A stretch of DNA of 64,000 nucleotides from Hanleya hanleyi (Eukaryota > Mollusca > Polyplacophora > Lepidopleurida > Hanleyidae), in contig JAVTVY010037147.1 of assembly GCA_036873755.1 (NCBI GenBank), positions 1 through 64,000 of the forward strand, in the 5' to 3' direction. The notes beneath the pieces are model-generated. The model had not been told where the DNA came from. It saw only the letters and a list, made by a program, of their open reading frames with translations, and ran no database searches. Of this stretch, positions 35,001-45,842 are shown piece after piece (position 1 is the stretch's first letter; every line of letters starts with the position of its first letter). A program made the translations under genes and the position numbers.

Positions 35001-38000
35001 TTTTTTCACATCAAAATGTCGGCCTTGACGAGTACTGTAATTCTACCAAGTATAAACACTCTAGGTCTAATGGTTTTGGCGCTATGGAGCCAGTTAACAG
35101 TTTGCGGCGCCTAGTTAACAGTTCAAACTTCAGTTCCTGGCGACGCCCCTGTGAATCGGAAGTAGAAATTTTTCAGATCAAAATGTCGGCCTTGACGAGT
35201 TCTCTAATTGTACCAAGTATGAACACTCTAGGCCTAATAGTTTCGGAGCTATGAGCCAGTTAACAGTTCAAACTTCAGTTCCTGGCGTCGCCCCTGATCA
35301 CCGGAAGTGGAAATTTTTCACATCAAAATGTCGGGCTTGACGAGTACTGTAATTGTACTAAGTTTAAACACTCTAGGGCTAATGGTTTTGGCGCTATGGA
35401 GCCAGTTAACAGTTCGCGGGGTCCAGTTAACAGTTCAAACTTCTGTTCCTGGCGTCGCCCCTGATCACCGGAAGTGGAATTTTTTCACATCAAAATGTCG
35501 GCCTTGACGAGTACTGTAATTCTACCAAGTATGAACACTCTAGGTCTAATGGTTTTGGCGCTATGGAGCCAGTTAACAGTTCGCGGCGCCCAGTTAACAG
35601 TTCAAACTTCAGTTCCTGGCGACGCCCCTGTGAATCGGAAGTGGAAATTTTTCAGATCAAAATGTCGGCCTTGACGAGTTCTCTAATTGTACCAAGTATG
35701 AACACTCTAGGCCTAATAGTTTCGGAGCTATGAGCCAGTTAACAGTTCAAACTTCAGTTCCTGGCGTCGCCCCTGATCACCGGAAGTGGAAATTTTTCAC
35801 ATCAAAATGTCGGACTTGACGATTACTGTAATTGTACTAAGTTTAAACACTCTAGGGCTAATGGTTTTGGCGCTATGGAGCCAGTTAACAGTTCGCGGGG
35901 TCCAGTTAACAGTTCAAACTTCTGTTCCTGGCGTCGCCCCTGATCACCGGAAGTGGAATTTTTTCACATCAAAATGTCGGCCTTGACGAGTACTGTAATT
36001 CTATCAAGTATGAACACTCTAGGTCTAATGGTTTTGGCGCTATGGAGCCAGTTAACAGTTCGCGGCACCCAGTTAACAGTTCAAACTTCAGTTCCTGGCG
36101 ACGCCCCTGTGAATCGGAAGTGGAAATTTTTCAGATCAAAATGTCGGCCTTGACGAGTTCTCTAATTGTACCAAGTATGAACACTCTAGGCCTAATAGTT
36201 TCGAAGCTATGAGCCAGTTAACATGTCAAACTTCAGTTCCTGGCGTCGCCCCTGATCACCGGAAGTGGAAATTTTTCGCATCAAAATGTCGGGCTTGACG
36301 AGTACTGTAATTTTACTAAGTTTAAACACTCTAGGTCTAATGGTTTTGGCGCTATGGAGCCAGTTAACAGTTCGCGGGGTCCAGTTAACAGTTCAAACTT
36401 CTGTTCCTGGCGTCGCTCCTGATCACCGGAAGTGGAATTTTTTCACATTAAAATGTCGGCCTTGACGAGTACTGTAATTCTACCAAGTATGAACACTCTA
36501 GGTCTAATGGTTTTGGCGCTATGGAGCCAGTTAACAGTTCGCGGCGCCCAGTTAACAGTTCAAACTTCAGTTCCTGGCGACCGGCCTGAGAATCGGAAGT
36601 GGAAATTTTTCAGATCAAAATGTCGGCCTTCACGAGTTCTCTAATTGTACCAAGTATGAACACTCTAGGCCTAATAGTTTCGGAGCTATGAGCCAGTTAA
36701 CAGTTCAAACTTCAGTTCCTGGCGTCGCCCCTGATCACCGGAAGTGGAAATTTTTCACATCAAAATGTCGGGCTTGACGATTACTGTAATTGTACTAAGT
36801 TTAAACACTCGAGGGCTAATGGTTTTGGCGCTATGGAGCCAGTTAACAGTTCGCGGGGTCCAGTTAACAGTTCAAACTTATGTTCCTGGCGTCGCCCCTG
36901 ATCACCGGAAGTGGAATTTTTTCACATCAAAATGTCGGCCTTGACGAGTACTGTAATTCTACCAAGTATGAACACTCTAGGTCTAATGGTTTTGGCGCTA
37001 TGGAGCCAGTTAACAGTTCGCGGCGCAAGTTAACAGTTCAAACTTCAGTTCCTGGCAGACGCCCCTGTATGAATCGGAAGTGGAAATTTTCAGATCAAGG
37101 AAATGTCGGCCTTGACGAGTTCTCTAATTTGTACCAAGTATGAACACTCTAGGCTAATAGTTTCAAAGCTATGGGCCAGTTAACAGTTCAAACTTCAGTT
37201 CCTGGCGTCGCCCCTGATCACCGGAAGTGGAAATTTTTCACATCAAAATGTCGGGCTTGACGAGTACTGTAATTTTACTAAGTATAAACACTCTAGGTCT
37301 AATGGTTTTGGCGCTATGGAGCCAGTTAACAGTTCGCGGGGTCCAGTTAACAGTTCAAACTTCTGTTCCTGGCGACGCCCCTGATCACCGGAAGTGGAAT
37401 TTTTTCACATCAAAATGTCGGCCTTGACGAGTACTGTAATTCTACCAAGTATGAACACTCTAGGTCTAATGGTTTTGGCGCTATGGAGCCAGTTAACAGT
37501 TCGCGGCGCCTAGTTAACAGTTCAAACTTCAGTTCCTGGCGACACCCCTGTGAATCGGAAGTGGAAATTTTTCAGATCAAAATGTCAGCCTTGACGAGTT
37601 CTCTAATTGTACCAAGTATGAACACTCTAGGCCTAATAGTTTCGGAGCTATGAGCCAGTTAACAGTTCAAACTTCAGTTCCTGGCGTCGCCCCTGATCAC
37701 CGGAAGTGGAAATTTTTCACATCAAAATGTCGGGCTTGACGATTACTGTAATTGTACTAAGTTTAAACACTCGAGGGCTAATGGTTTTGGCGCTATGGAG
37801 CCAGTTAACTGTTCGCGGGTTCCAGTTAACAGTTCAAACTTCTGTTCCTGGCGTCGCCCCTGATCACCGGAAGTGGAATTTTTTCACATCAAAATGTCGG
37901 CCTTGACGAGTACTGTAATTCTATCAAGTATGAACACTCTAGGTCTAATGGTTTTGGCGCTATGGAGCCAGTTAACAGTTCGCGGCACCCAGTTAACAGT

Positions 38001-38120
38001 TCAAACTTCAGTTCCTGGCGACGCCCCTGTGAATCGGAAGTGGAAATTTTTCAGATCAAAATGTCGGCCTTGACGAGTTCTCTAATTGTACCTAGTATGA
38101 ACACTCTAGGCCTAATAGTT

Positions 38121-38823
38121 AATTAGTTGTAGATGAATTTGTATATCTTCGCCAAATAATGACTGGTCCATCTCGAATTGTGAACTGTGAACTGTTAACT
38201 GAGGTCCAACTTCACTCACCTAATATTGTTCTAAAAAATTATTTTAAACCAAACATGTATCGTTTCAAACGAGAAATGAATGTCATGTTCAGTGTTTGAC
38301 CGGTGTATTAATCTCGTAATTTGTTTTATATCTTGGTGGTATTCATTACAGATTTCATTTTTTCGGACAATTACTGTCTTATGATATAATAATTGATATC
38401 AATATCCGTAAATTCAGCTTAGGCTGACCAAGTCTGTTTATTTTACTGTTGTATTTATATCTAGCAATTATCAGCCCAAAGTAAGTCTATTAACGGGAAT
38501 ATTGATTTATAAACTTTCCGTTTCCATTAATCTGTTTTATTGAGCACGATTATTCTCAAATTTAAGCGAAATGGATCTATTTTTGCAAACTAACTTCCCA
38601 ACGACGGATAATCTGCCAAATGTAGCAAATCTGAAACAAGTCCAAACACAGCGACTATATCAATACATTTTGTTTCTTACATAAGCTTGCCTGGAAGAGG
38701 TTAGCGGGAAATACTGACATCGGAACTAGAGGTGTCACACCCCACTCTATCTGTGAAAACCCGATGGGTTGAAACAACGAATTGGGGAGGTACTTGCTTC
38801 CAGTACCAATACCCAAACAATTC
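38121..38823. other. AT-rich non-coding stretch
   Basis: No gene recognised. A lone reverse-oriented satellite word (GTGAACTGTTAACTGAGG, about 38185) follows the array end, possibly a leftover of array turnover. Confidence 0.5.
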
Positions 38824-39310
38824 TATCGACCGTTTTTTAAATACATTTGGATGATATACCTGAAATAATAAAATATTATTTCAGATTGGGGCCGGAGGCC
38901 GGTATAGTTCCGGAACCGAGTACCCGTACAATGATTCAGTCTCCCCATCATCGTACGATGGCTCAATCTCCCGATAGTGCGATGCGTCATTTTTTCCCAT
39001 GCCCCCATCTCACGGACATGACAGACTGGCGCCAGCATACGGCACAAGACCCCCAATCCCCCTTCATTTTATGATGAGCCAGATTGTCCCCATCGAACAA
39101 TGCGGTTACCCTTCCTCTACACATTTCACGGTCAGTTCTACTGTTCGCGTCATAAAGTTCCGTTTTTTGATGAGCATTTGTTGGCTATTCGAGGTCATGA
39201 CCATCTATCGATGCGATCCCTCCCCTTCCCCATATTCCATTTTACGATGAATCAGATGCAACAATTCACTCCCTGTAGTTTACCATCAGGTTAAACTGTA
39301 ATTAAAGTAA
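38824..39310 (+). other. Degenerate coding-like minirepeat region
   Basis: The motif TTTTACGATGA or TTTTATGATGAGCC recurs at about 39067, 39165 and 39241, and again near 39396. In one frame it gives PFYDEPD, PFFDEHL, PFYDESD and PIYDEHD. The frame is interrupted. It could be an eroded repeat-protein exon or a minisatellite. I do not recognise it. Confidence 0.25.
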
Positions 39311-39449
39311 GTTGAGCAAACTATTTCCACATTCTCCACGAGACAGATATTCCCTATCGTACGATACGTTAAGCCAATCCGGAACCCCAATTTACGATGA
39401 GCATGACAGTCCCATCTTAGGATCACTAAACAGTTTGCGATGTATTGTG

Positions 39450-39822
39450 ATGCAACTTCGGGGGTACATGGTCATGGTATTTCAAGATCTTCATAGTGTT
39501 CATATGCACAACCACAATCAGGGCCTGACTGAGATACATCATACTCTAGATAACGACTTTACAACTTATATCACAGGGATTAAGAATACTGACCAGCGAT
39601 ACGGATTTGATATTTTTGGAACATCATAATGTCTTGCTGGCTTCATTGAAAACTGTTGGCCGCTTTTGTCTTGCAGGAAATTAGCCTAGTTTTATGCATA
39701 CTATGATTTATCCTTTTAATTTGGTGCTAGTATTATTATATGAATTAGGTCTTTGGATTATGGATGCGGAAATTCTTTATTGGACGACGGCTGAATATTG
39801 AATGACGGACCACACGCTTGTA
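39450..39822 (+). mobile_element. Penelope-like 3' tail fragment
   Basis: Matches the tail of the copy at 6088-7231: TTCAAGATCTTCATAG, CTGACTGAGATACATCAT, GATACGGATTTGATATTTTT and an end at CACACGCTTGTA. The RT is absent through 5' truncation. The RNA module is only partly kept. Confidence 0.75.
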
Positions 39823-40184
39823 TTTTAAACCTGTGTATGCCTGGATTCTGCTGGTGGACAAGTCCCAGAGGCCGGGATCCGGTGTAGCAATAATGGTTGT
39901 CCCGCAGTACAGGTTGTCCGAAGGATGGTTGTACTTGGCAGTGGTTGTTCGGACTAAAACATGGTGTTTCCGAGTGGGACACCCTGTTCCAGGAACCAGT
40001 TGTCCACTCGATACATATTACTCTTGTACATGTTGTAATGCATTATATATTATATTTGGGCCCGGGCCACTATTCATGGGGGACAACCTGTCTTATTACA
40101 ACAGTGACAATATTAGTTATCCCCCATGAAGTGCTATCTATGGTATCAGACAATCTTGGTCACGGTATAAAGGTGACAAATTGC

Positions 40185-40262
40185 TGTCCCAAGTGGTCCA
40201 GAGGAAGAAGACGCGGGGTTCCAGTAAGTTGTGGGCTCGAATCCCATCCGCGCCACATAATT
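40185..40262 (+). other. tRNA-like sequence (SINE head or tRNA pseudogene)
   Basis: A-box-like TGGTCCAGAGG near 40194 and a B-box/T-arm GTGGGCTCGAATCCCAT near 40239-40255, then CCGCGCCACA. The 5' acceptor strand that would pair with GCGCC is not found, so it is not an intact tRNA. Confidence 0.45.
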
Positions 40263-40929
40263 TTTGTTTATTACGGTACATTATCATATTTTCCATTCTA
40301 ATCTTTTTTCGGATCATTTGTAGATTAATGTCCCCAGGTGGACATTATATTTTGATGTTATAGTCTTGTTACATATATTTTAATTATCCTATAGTTTAAC
40401 TCTATTTTGCAAATATAATTAGCGTATTATTCGTCAGTTCATTCCGATCACAATCAACAGAATTTTTGCTGAACTTATGTACATCATTTATATACAACAA
40501 CATATTTCGTTCTCTAAATAATCCAAGTATGTCTGCATAATAAGGTGGAGGCAAACTAACACAATTCTGATTTTGAAATAGACACTGAAGGCATACATAA
40601 TGATATTGCGGCATTTTGTATTGCAAACTTGTTGAGGGCGTTGAATCCGAATCTGTTTGTTCTAATGCAGGCTAATTTTACATACTGAAACATCAGAACT
40701 GCTAATTAACCCTAATGACCAAGTCACTTGAGCATTTGGTGTTGATCTCTGTCGTGGTAGGAAGGCCGTGTCCCCCCAGCGCCCGCCCCCTTATATAATA
40801 TATTCCTGTAGGCTAACTTGACAAGATAATGTAATAATATTAACAATGACTGCTCTAATGGCGACACACATTTGCACGTGACCGTGTATATATCCTTAGT
40901 CATCGTCGAGATTTGCCATTTAGGTCCCC
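40263..40929. other. No gene seen
   Basis: AT-rich sequence. Two open frames (74 and 84 residues, minus strand) show no recognisable motif and are treated as chance. Confidence 0.4.
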
Positions 40930-41763
40930 CCCTAAACATTGTTGTTACCCCTTGAGCTGGGGGGCTGAAAATTATCACACTACACCCTTAGGTCAAGCTC
41001 TAGCAGAAAATGTATTAAAAATCCAAGATGGCGGCTGTGATGACGTCACAGTGACGTCATTTTCAAAAATCAATTTTGTGTGTCATTCTTTTGCCAACAC
41101 TGCATGATTAATTAGTCAATAATAGTCTGATGTGAAATCAAATAGTTTTTGACCACTTTTCCGTGCATAAAAGTAGAAATTTTGAAAAAGGTGATGAAAA
41201 CATCATTTTTCTGATAACCACATGGCCGAAATTTTGAATTGATCCATTATTCTCTACTCTTGAAGTCATGCGAATAGGCTAAAAATGACCCCAATATGAT
41301 CAGCTACAGAGTCACGGAATGTCAGCTTTCAAGTATTTGTCGTTCCGGATAGAAGAGAGAAAGTTTTGTACGAGGGCCCCCACAAAAAAAATTCGGTCAT
41401 TTCTGTCCATTTTTAGTATTTGTCTGGCCTAAAAGAGCATATACATAATTTATTTCGCTAAAACTAATTATTCTCCCACAGTAATTAGTTTTTTGAGATA
41501 AAACGTCGAAAAATTAAGAAAATCAGTCAAAAAAGCGAAAAATGGCTTCCGAAAGATGACGTCACTGTGACTTCATGATGGCGGTTATCTTGAATTGTTT
41601 TGCATTTCGTTATAGAGCTTGACTCAAATATAGTATAGAAAGTTTCATCCGTCATCTCTATCCGAAGAGATAACGAAATAAATATGGCGTCGAAATGTTC
41701 CCACCCTCCATCCTCAAGCGTAGACAGTCTCCAAATCACCCAGAGCTGGTAGGGTAAAAACAA
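40930..41763. mobile_element. MITE-like repeat with internal CRE-type palindromes
   Basis: Near the left, CCAAGATGGCGGCTG precedes GATGACGTCACAGTGACGTCAT (about 41018-41060). Near the right (41557-41600) the same blocks occur inverted. The outer ends GTTACCCCTTGAGCTGGGG and CAGAGCTGGTAGGGTAAAA are imperfect inverted repeats. A related copy lies at 49927-50420. No coding capacity is seen. Confidence 0.6.
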
Positions 41764-42009
41764 TCATTTATTGGCTACGTTTACTATCATTGCCTTATTG
41801 TGCCACTTTACATGCTTAGGCCTGATACGGGACAACTATTTCCAGGTGACGGACAACCCTTAATACGAATTTTAATCGCGATAAAACCTGGACAACCACT
41901 TCCACCTTTACTAGTATCAGTTGTCCCTGGACAACTCACAAAAGTATATGTTGACCATGGATAACCAGTAATGGTTGTCCGACGCACAACCACCAACCAG
42001 GACAACGTT

Positions 42010-42330
42010 CACCTTCACACCGGCAATTCATGGTAAGGAAATAATGGTAAGATAGATCCGAGGAACCTTAGTGCCAGTTCCTCGGCCGAGTCGCTAATAA
42101 TTCGAAAGACTTTTTTCAATTCAAATGACAGATATATTTGTAACAGCAAAACAATGTCATGCCATCAAACCTTGCACAATTACGCTTGATGATTGTGTAC
42201 CAGTAAATTCTCTGTGTAATAATTTTGAGATTTGTATGGCCACCGTGGGTGTCTCACGTGTCCACTCGTTAATATTTCAGCTTCATTTAGTTCCACGTTA
42301 ACTGGTAAGTCATATTCTGTTAAGTCTATT
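42010..42330. other. No gene seen
   Basis: Non-coding sequence between the GTTGTCC cluster and the GIY-YIG region. The 5' end of the Penelope-like copy may lie here but cannot be placed. Confidence 0.4.
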
Positions 42331-42343
42331 ACGTTGTTCTCAG

Positions 42344-42750
42344 TTGTCCTACCACAAATGGTATTTATTTTTTTTCTGTAAGAAGTGTGGTCAACAGTAT
42401 GTTAGCAAGACCACCCAAATACTCCATCTGAGGGTGAACGGTCACAGAAAATCCGTTAGGAAAAGGCAATTGCTTATGCGCAAACATTTTGTCTGGTCCC
42501 GACCATGGCTGAGACAACTTCAGTATCCATATTATAGGCATAGTCTATATTCCCCTTTGGATTGCGGAGAAAAATCAGAGAGCGGGAACTGTTCTGGATA
42601 ATGGAGATTGGGTCATATGGTTTCGGCAATGTTACAAACCGCCATTCAAATATATCCAATATTACCCAGATACTTAAGCCTCACCAACGGAGACATCGCA
42701 GCCATGGTTTGGGAAAGTTTAACAAGGCGTTGACGATCATATCACTTTAA
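42344..42750 (+). pseudogene. GIY-YIG-like endonuclease domain of Penelope-like element
   Basis: The first frame (42344-42601) reads FCKKCGQQYVSKTTQILHLR then VNGHRKSV and KHF. This matches the zinc-binding Cys pair, QYVG-type strand, Arg helix and NGHR segment of Penelope-like GIY-YIG domains. A second frame (42562-42750) gives RRKIRERELFWIMEIGSYGF, the RRxRExFWI helix with the metal-binding Glu, and then QRRHRSHGL. One frameshift separates them near 42560. The domain would nick target DNA to prime reverse transcription. The glycine of YVG is Ser here. Confidence 0.75.
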
Positions 42751-42841
42751 ATGATTCAGTGGGTTTAACTAAACACACCCAACAGTATACGTAGCTTGCG
42801 TATAGTCCTGTATGCGTTACCTCTGAGTGTTTTAACTCATA

Positions 42842-43573
42842 TTGCCAGAGATATACAACGACCTGTGTCTTCAGAAAACATTAAACCACCCACAATCAAG
42901 ATATAGCGTATTTTCGATTGTATCGTGCAGTGAACATAAACGAAACATACGAAGACCTGCTTTTCTTAAACTCAACAACTTGGATAAAGGACTGAATAGT
43001 ATTAATACACCACGAATCTTGAATCTTGTACCAAACTATTTTAAGTTCACAGAACCTCCTTGCATTTCATACAAGTATACTAAATCTAAAACCACCAAAA
43101 TATTTTATTACCCTAAAGCTGTCAATCAGTTTGACTGGAACTTATACACGTATGGAGGCTATAGTTGTGATTGTGAATCATTGAACTTTATCTATTCACC
43201 ATACAAGCATGTTTTGACTGATCTTGATATAATGAGTGAAGAGGAACTAAAAACACTCCTAATGAAGGGACCTAAATATAGAGAGCCGAGAAAAATAAAC
43301 CTGAAGGCGGACCAGACGATAGTCCTGACGACACTGGAAGAGTATGTTATTGAGTGGTCAAAGCGAGAAAAAGTTCAACCTACAGTACTCGCTGACTGGC
43401 TGGACTTCACCAAGAACACGGTCGTTGACACAATCCGCCATATTGATAGTAGTACCTTTTCCCAAGCAAAACAAGTACTGAGAAACCTCAGTTCGCAAGA
43501 AGTTCTAGCAAATCTCCAGATTAAATTTGTCATAGTCTCAGCAGATAAATCTCCAAATAATATAACAATGTAA
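42842..43573 (+). pseudogene. Penelope-like polyprotein, region before RT palm
   Basis: A 243-codon open frame, the longest retroelement frame on the plus strand. KGPKYREPRKIN is a conserved anchor in this family, followed by a helical region (VEYVIEWSKREK-like, about residues 160-172). It closes with KFVIVSADKSPNNITM, matching the first RT motif, in which ADK precedes a short hydrophobic strand. It stops just there, and the palm continues in other frames. An upstream frame supplies the endonuclease. This part would be the thumb-like or RNA-binding N-terminal extension. Confidence 0.75.
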
Positions 43574-44740
43574 ATATTACTATTACCATGTGCCTGTTAA
43601 GGAATTTAATGTTAGCATACCATCGCTGAATACGTCTACTTACTCCCACAGAACTTTACTCATTTAACAACCACAAACGTTTCTCAAGGAAAGAGGTATT
43701 TGGGTTCCAACCACTCATAGCGATATACGGAAAGTGCACTGGACTCCCAAAATGCATAAATCACCATACAAAGCTCAATTCGTAGCTGGTTGTAGAAGCT
43801 GCACCGCCAAGCTTCTTTCAACCCTTCAGGAGGTAAAAGAATTTTGAGAAAGGTATTGCACCACTATTTCTAAGAACTCTGGCATTGAATGCATGTGGAT
43901 ATTGAAAAACTCGAAGTGTCTTACGGAATAACGAAGATACAGATATATATCCACGACTCTCTATATTACAATCCCTCATCAGGACCTTATTGCCTGTCTT
44001 AGTTCATTAATACTATCGGTGTTCAAGAAAACTGATCACCGATATATATGTCAGAAGACATAAAGCATTCTTTACTTCTACTACATACAAGGGGTATCAT
44101 TCACGGGATGTGTCTTTGTTTATAGAGTTTCACGAATTTCTCATTAATAATATCTATGTGAAATTTGGCAATACAATATATCAACATCATATTGGTATTC
44201 CAGTGGGTACTAATTGTGCACCCCTTTTGACTATATCTGTTCTCTTATGAATACGACTATACGCAGACGCTTTCAAAACATGTTATTTTAAAGCCCATTC
44301 CTTCTCATTCGCCAAACGCTATATAGACGATCTTCTTGGTGTGGATAATCGCTTAATAAATGACGCAGTGAAGGATATATATCCACCTTCACTGGAGTTG
44401 AAGGAAACCACAGATGGCCCTAGCGGTACATGTTATTTAGACCTACATCTCTCTAAAAATGAATTGGGTCGTCTCTTCCGTCGACTTTACGACAAAAGAG
44501 ACATCGTAAACAATCCCAGTCTGGACAGTAATATACCAGGGGGACCTGCATATGGCGTATACATGTCTAGCCTAGTAGAATTTCAACGTCACAAAACATT
44601 ACTGCAGAAACTTGTAAAACAGGGCTAAATAAACACAAGCGCCTTCACTCGAAGTTTCTCAAATTTGGCGATACATATCGCATGCTGATATCAAAATACG
44701 AGCATAGCGTGCCAGATCTATGGCGGTACGTTTCGTAACT
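43574..44740 (+). pseudogene. Penelope-like RT palm, heavily broken
   Basis: Fragments in several frames: YWYSSGY-type remains of IGIPMGTNCAPL near 44190-44220, RYIDDLLGVDNR near 44318-44350, then a longer frame 44341-44628 with LELKETTDGPSGTCYLDLHL and PGGPAYGVYMS. Deletions have removed bases relative to 6167-6842, for example the stretch around CVKCDDFN. Confidence 0.75.
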
Positions 44741-45118
44741 CGTGTCTAACTTAACCAGATGTACGAACCTATGTATTTCAAGATCCTCATACTGTTCTTA
44801 TGAACAGTCTCAATGAAAGCGTGACTGAAATACATCATACTTTAGATAACTACTTTACAACGTATATCATATGGATTAAGAATACTGATCAGCGATACGG
44901 ATTTGATATTTTTAAAACATCATGATTTCTCGCTAGCATCATTGAAAACTGTTGACCGCTTCTGTCTTGCAGGAAATTAGCCTAGTTTTATGTATACTAT
45001 GATTTATCCTTTTAATTTGGTGCTAATGTTATTATATGAATTGGGTCTCTGGATTATGGACGCGGAAATTCTGTAATGGACGTCGGCTGAATATTGAATG
45101 ACAGATTAGATTCCTGTA

Positions 45119-45621
45119 TTCAGTTGGTTGTCGGAAGGAGCACAAAATCTGACATGCGTTTAACTGTAACTTTACTGAAATGATACAAAAAATCACAAAT
45201 ATTCAAATAAGATCGGTTGGATTAATTCCATAACTGACTGGTCCACAATGTTGCTCTGATGGGGCTAATGTTGCTCTTATCATATTTATACAGAGGAATA
45301 TAATATTCAAATTACCTGGTTACGAACAGGAGTACAGGAGTACAGAACATCAAAACGTGAAAACGGGCAGTGTAGAGAATAAGTGGCTTGCCGAATGTTA
45401 AACTATATAACCAATATTAATTTTTTTTATCCATTCGTCTTTCACTTACTAACGATAACGAACAAGTATTATTGAACAACACAGTTACTTTTCAATTTCC
45501 GCACTGCTCCAATCTCCATCATAATAGATACATCAGATAGTTTTAGCTTTGATACACCTGGCATTTTGTGATGACCGGTATCCATTGCTCGATGTTTACG
45601 ACGAATTGAACTGCCTTAACG
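45119..45621. other. No gene seen
   Basis: AT-rich sequence with a poly-T run near 45421 and no recognisable feature. Confidence 0.4.
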
Positions 45622-45842
45622 CTTTCAGAAGGACTTGGTTACCGTGACCATATATTTTATGGTACACATGTGACAGACCATATTTTACATGGTGAAATAC
45701 CCCGCCTGACCATCTCTTTCATGGTCGCTCCAACCACATTTGTCATGGCCAAACGGGGTGTTTCACCGTGTAAACTATGGCCGGTCGCGTCTGTACCGTA
45801 AAATATATGGTCAGAGTAACCAATTCCTTCTGAAAGTGAATC
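45622..45842. mobile_element. Fold-back MITE
   Basis: A near-complete palindrome of about 220 bp. The left arm TTTCAGAAGGACTTGGTTAC and onward, through GACCATATATTTTATGGTAC, is repeated inverted at the right with about 80-85% identity over 90 bp. The minus-strand 69-residue frame is a by-product of the palindrome. Confidence 0.8.

Larger units (their letters stand above)
19232..38120 (+). repeat. Higher-order satellite array, plus orientation
   Basis: About 18.9 kb of 479-bp higher-order units. A clear exemplar is 20020-20498: monomer A 20020-20186 (167 bp), B 20187-20331 (145 bp), C 20332-20498 (167 bp). A and C carry two copies of CAGTTAACAGTTC separated by GCGG(CGC/GGT)C. B has only one, which accounts for its being 22 bp shorter. 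A and C differ diagnostically (CTACCAAGTATGAAC versus GTACTAAGTTTAAAC). Repeated 66-residue frames begin at GTG and span monomer junctions, so I do not call them genes. Confidence 0.97.
39893..42006. mobile_element. Possible DNA transposon with subterminal GTTGTCC repeats
   Basis: At 39893-40016 the word GTTGTCC or close variants occurs about five times in plus orientation. At 41825-42006 GGACAAC, its reverse complement, dominates, again about five times. Inverted clusters of short words at the two ends of a 2.1-kb segment suit subterminal transposase-binding sites. No transposase is visible inside. The ends are approximate. Confidence 0.4.
42331..45118 (+). mobile_element. Longest Penelope-like (Naiad-type) copy
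   Basis: Contains in order a GIY-YIG-type endonuclease region, an N-terminal RT part, the RT palm and the common 3' tail ending CCTGTA. The endonuclease in front of RT is the permuted order described for Naiad Penelope-like elements of invertebrates; canonical Penelope elements carry it at the C-terminus. All parts are broken. The RNA module near 44748-44850 is decayed: the CCGC block and part of the closing helix are lost. Confidence 0.75.

Noticed and set aside
19273..38073. Dozens of repeated 66-residue open frames in the satellite
   Set aside because: They start at GTG, not ATG, recur with the repeat period, overlap each other by design, and occur equally in the inverted array on the other strand. 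They are a by-product of repeat sequence.
19232..38120. CENP-B box in the satellite
   Set aside because: GTTCGCGGGG contains part of the motif but lacks the required spaced A and CGGG arrangement.
40185..40262. Intact tRNA gene
   Set aside because: A- and B-box-like words are present, but no 5' acceptor strand pairs with the 3' end and no proper anticodon arm was found.
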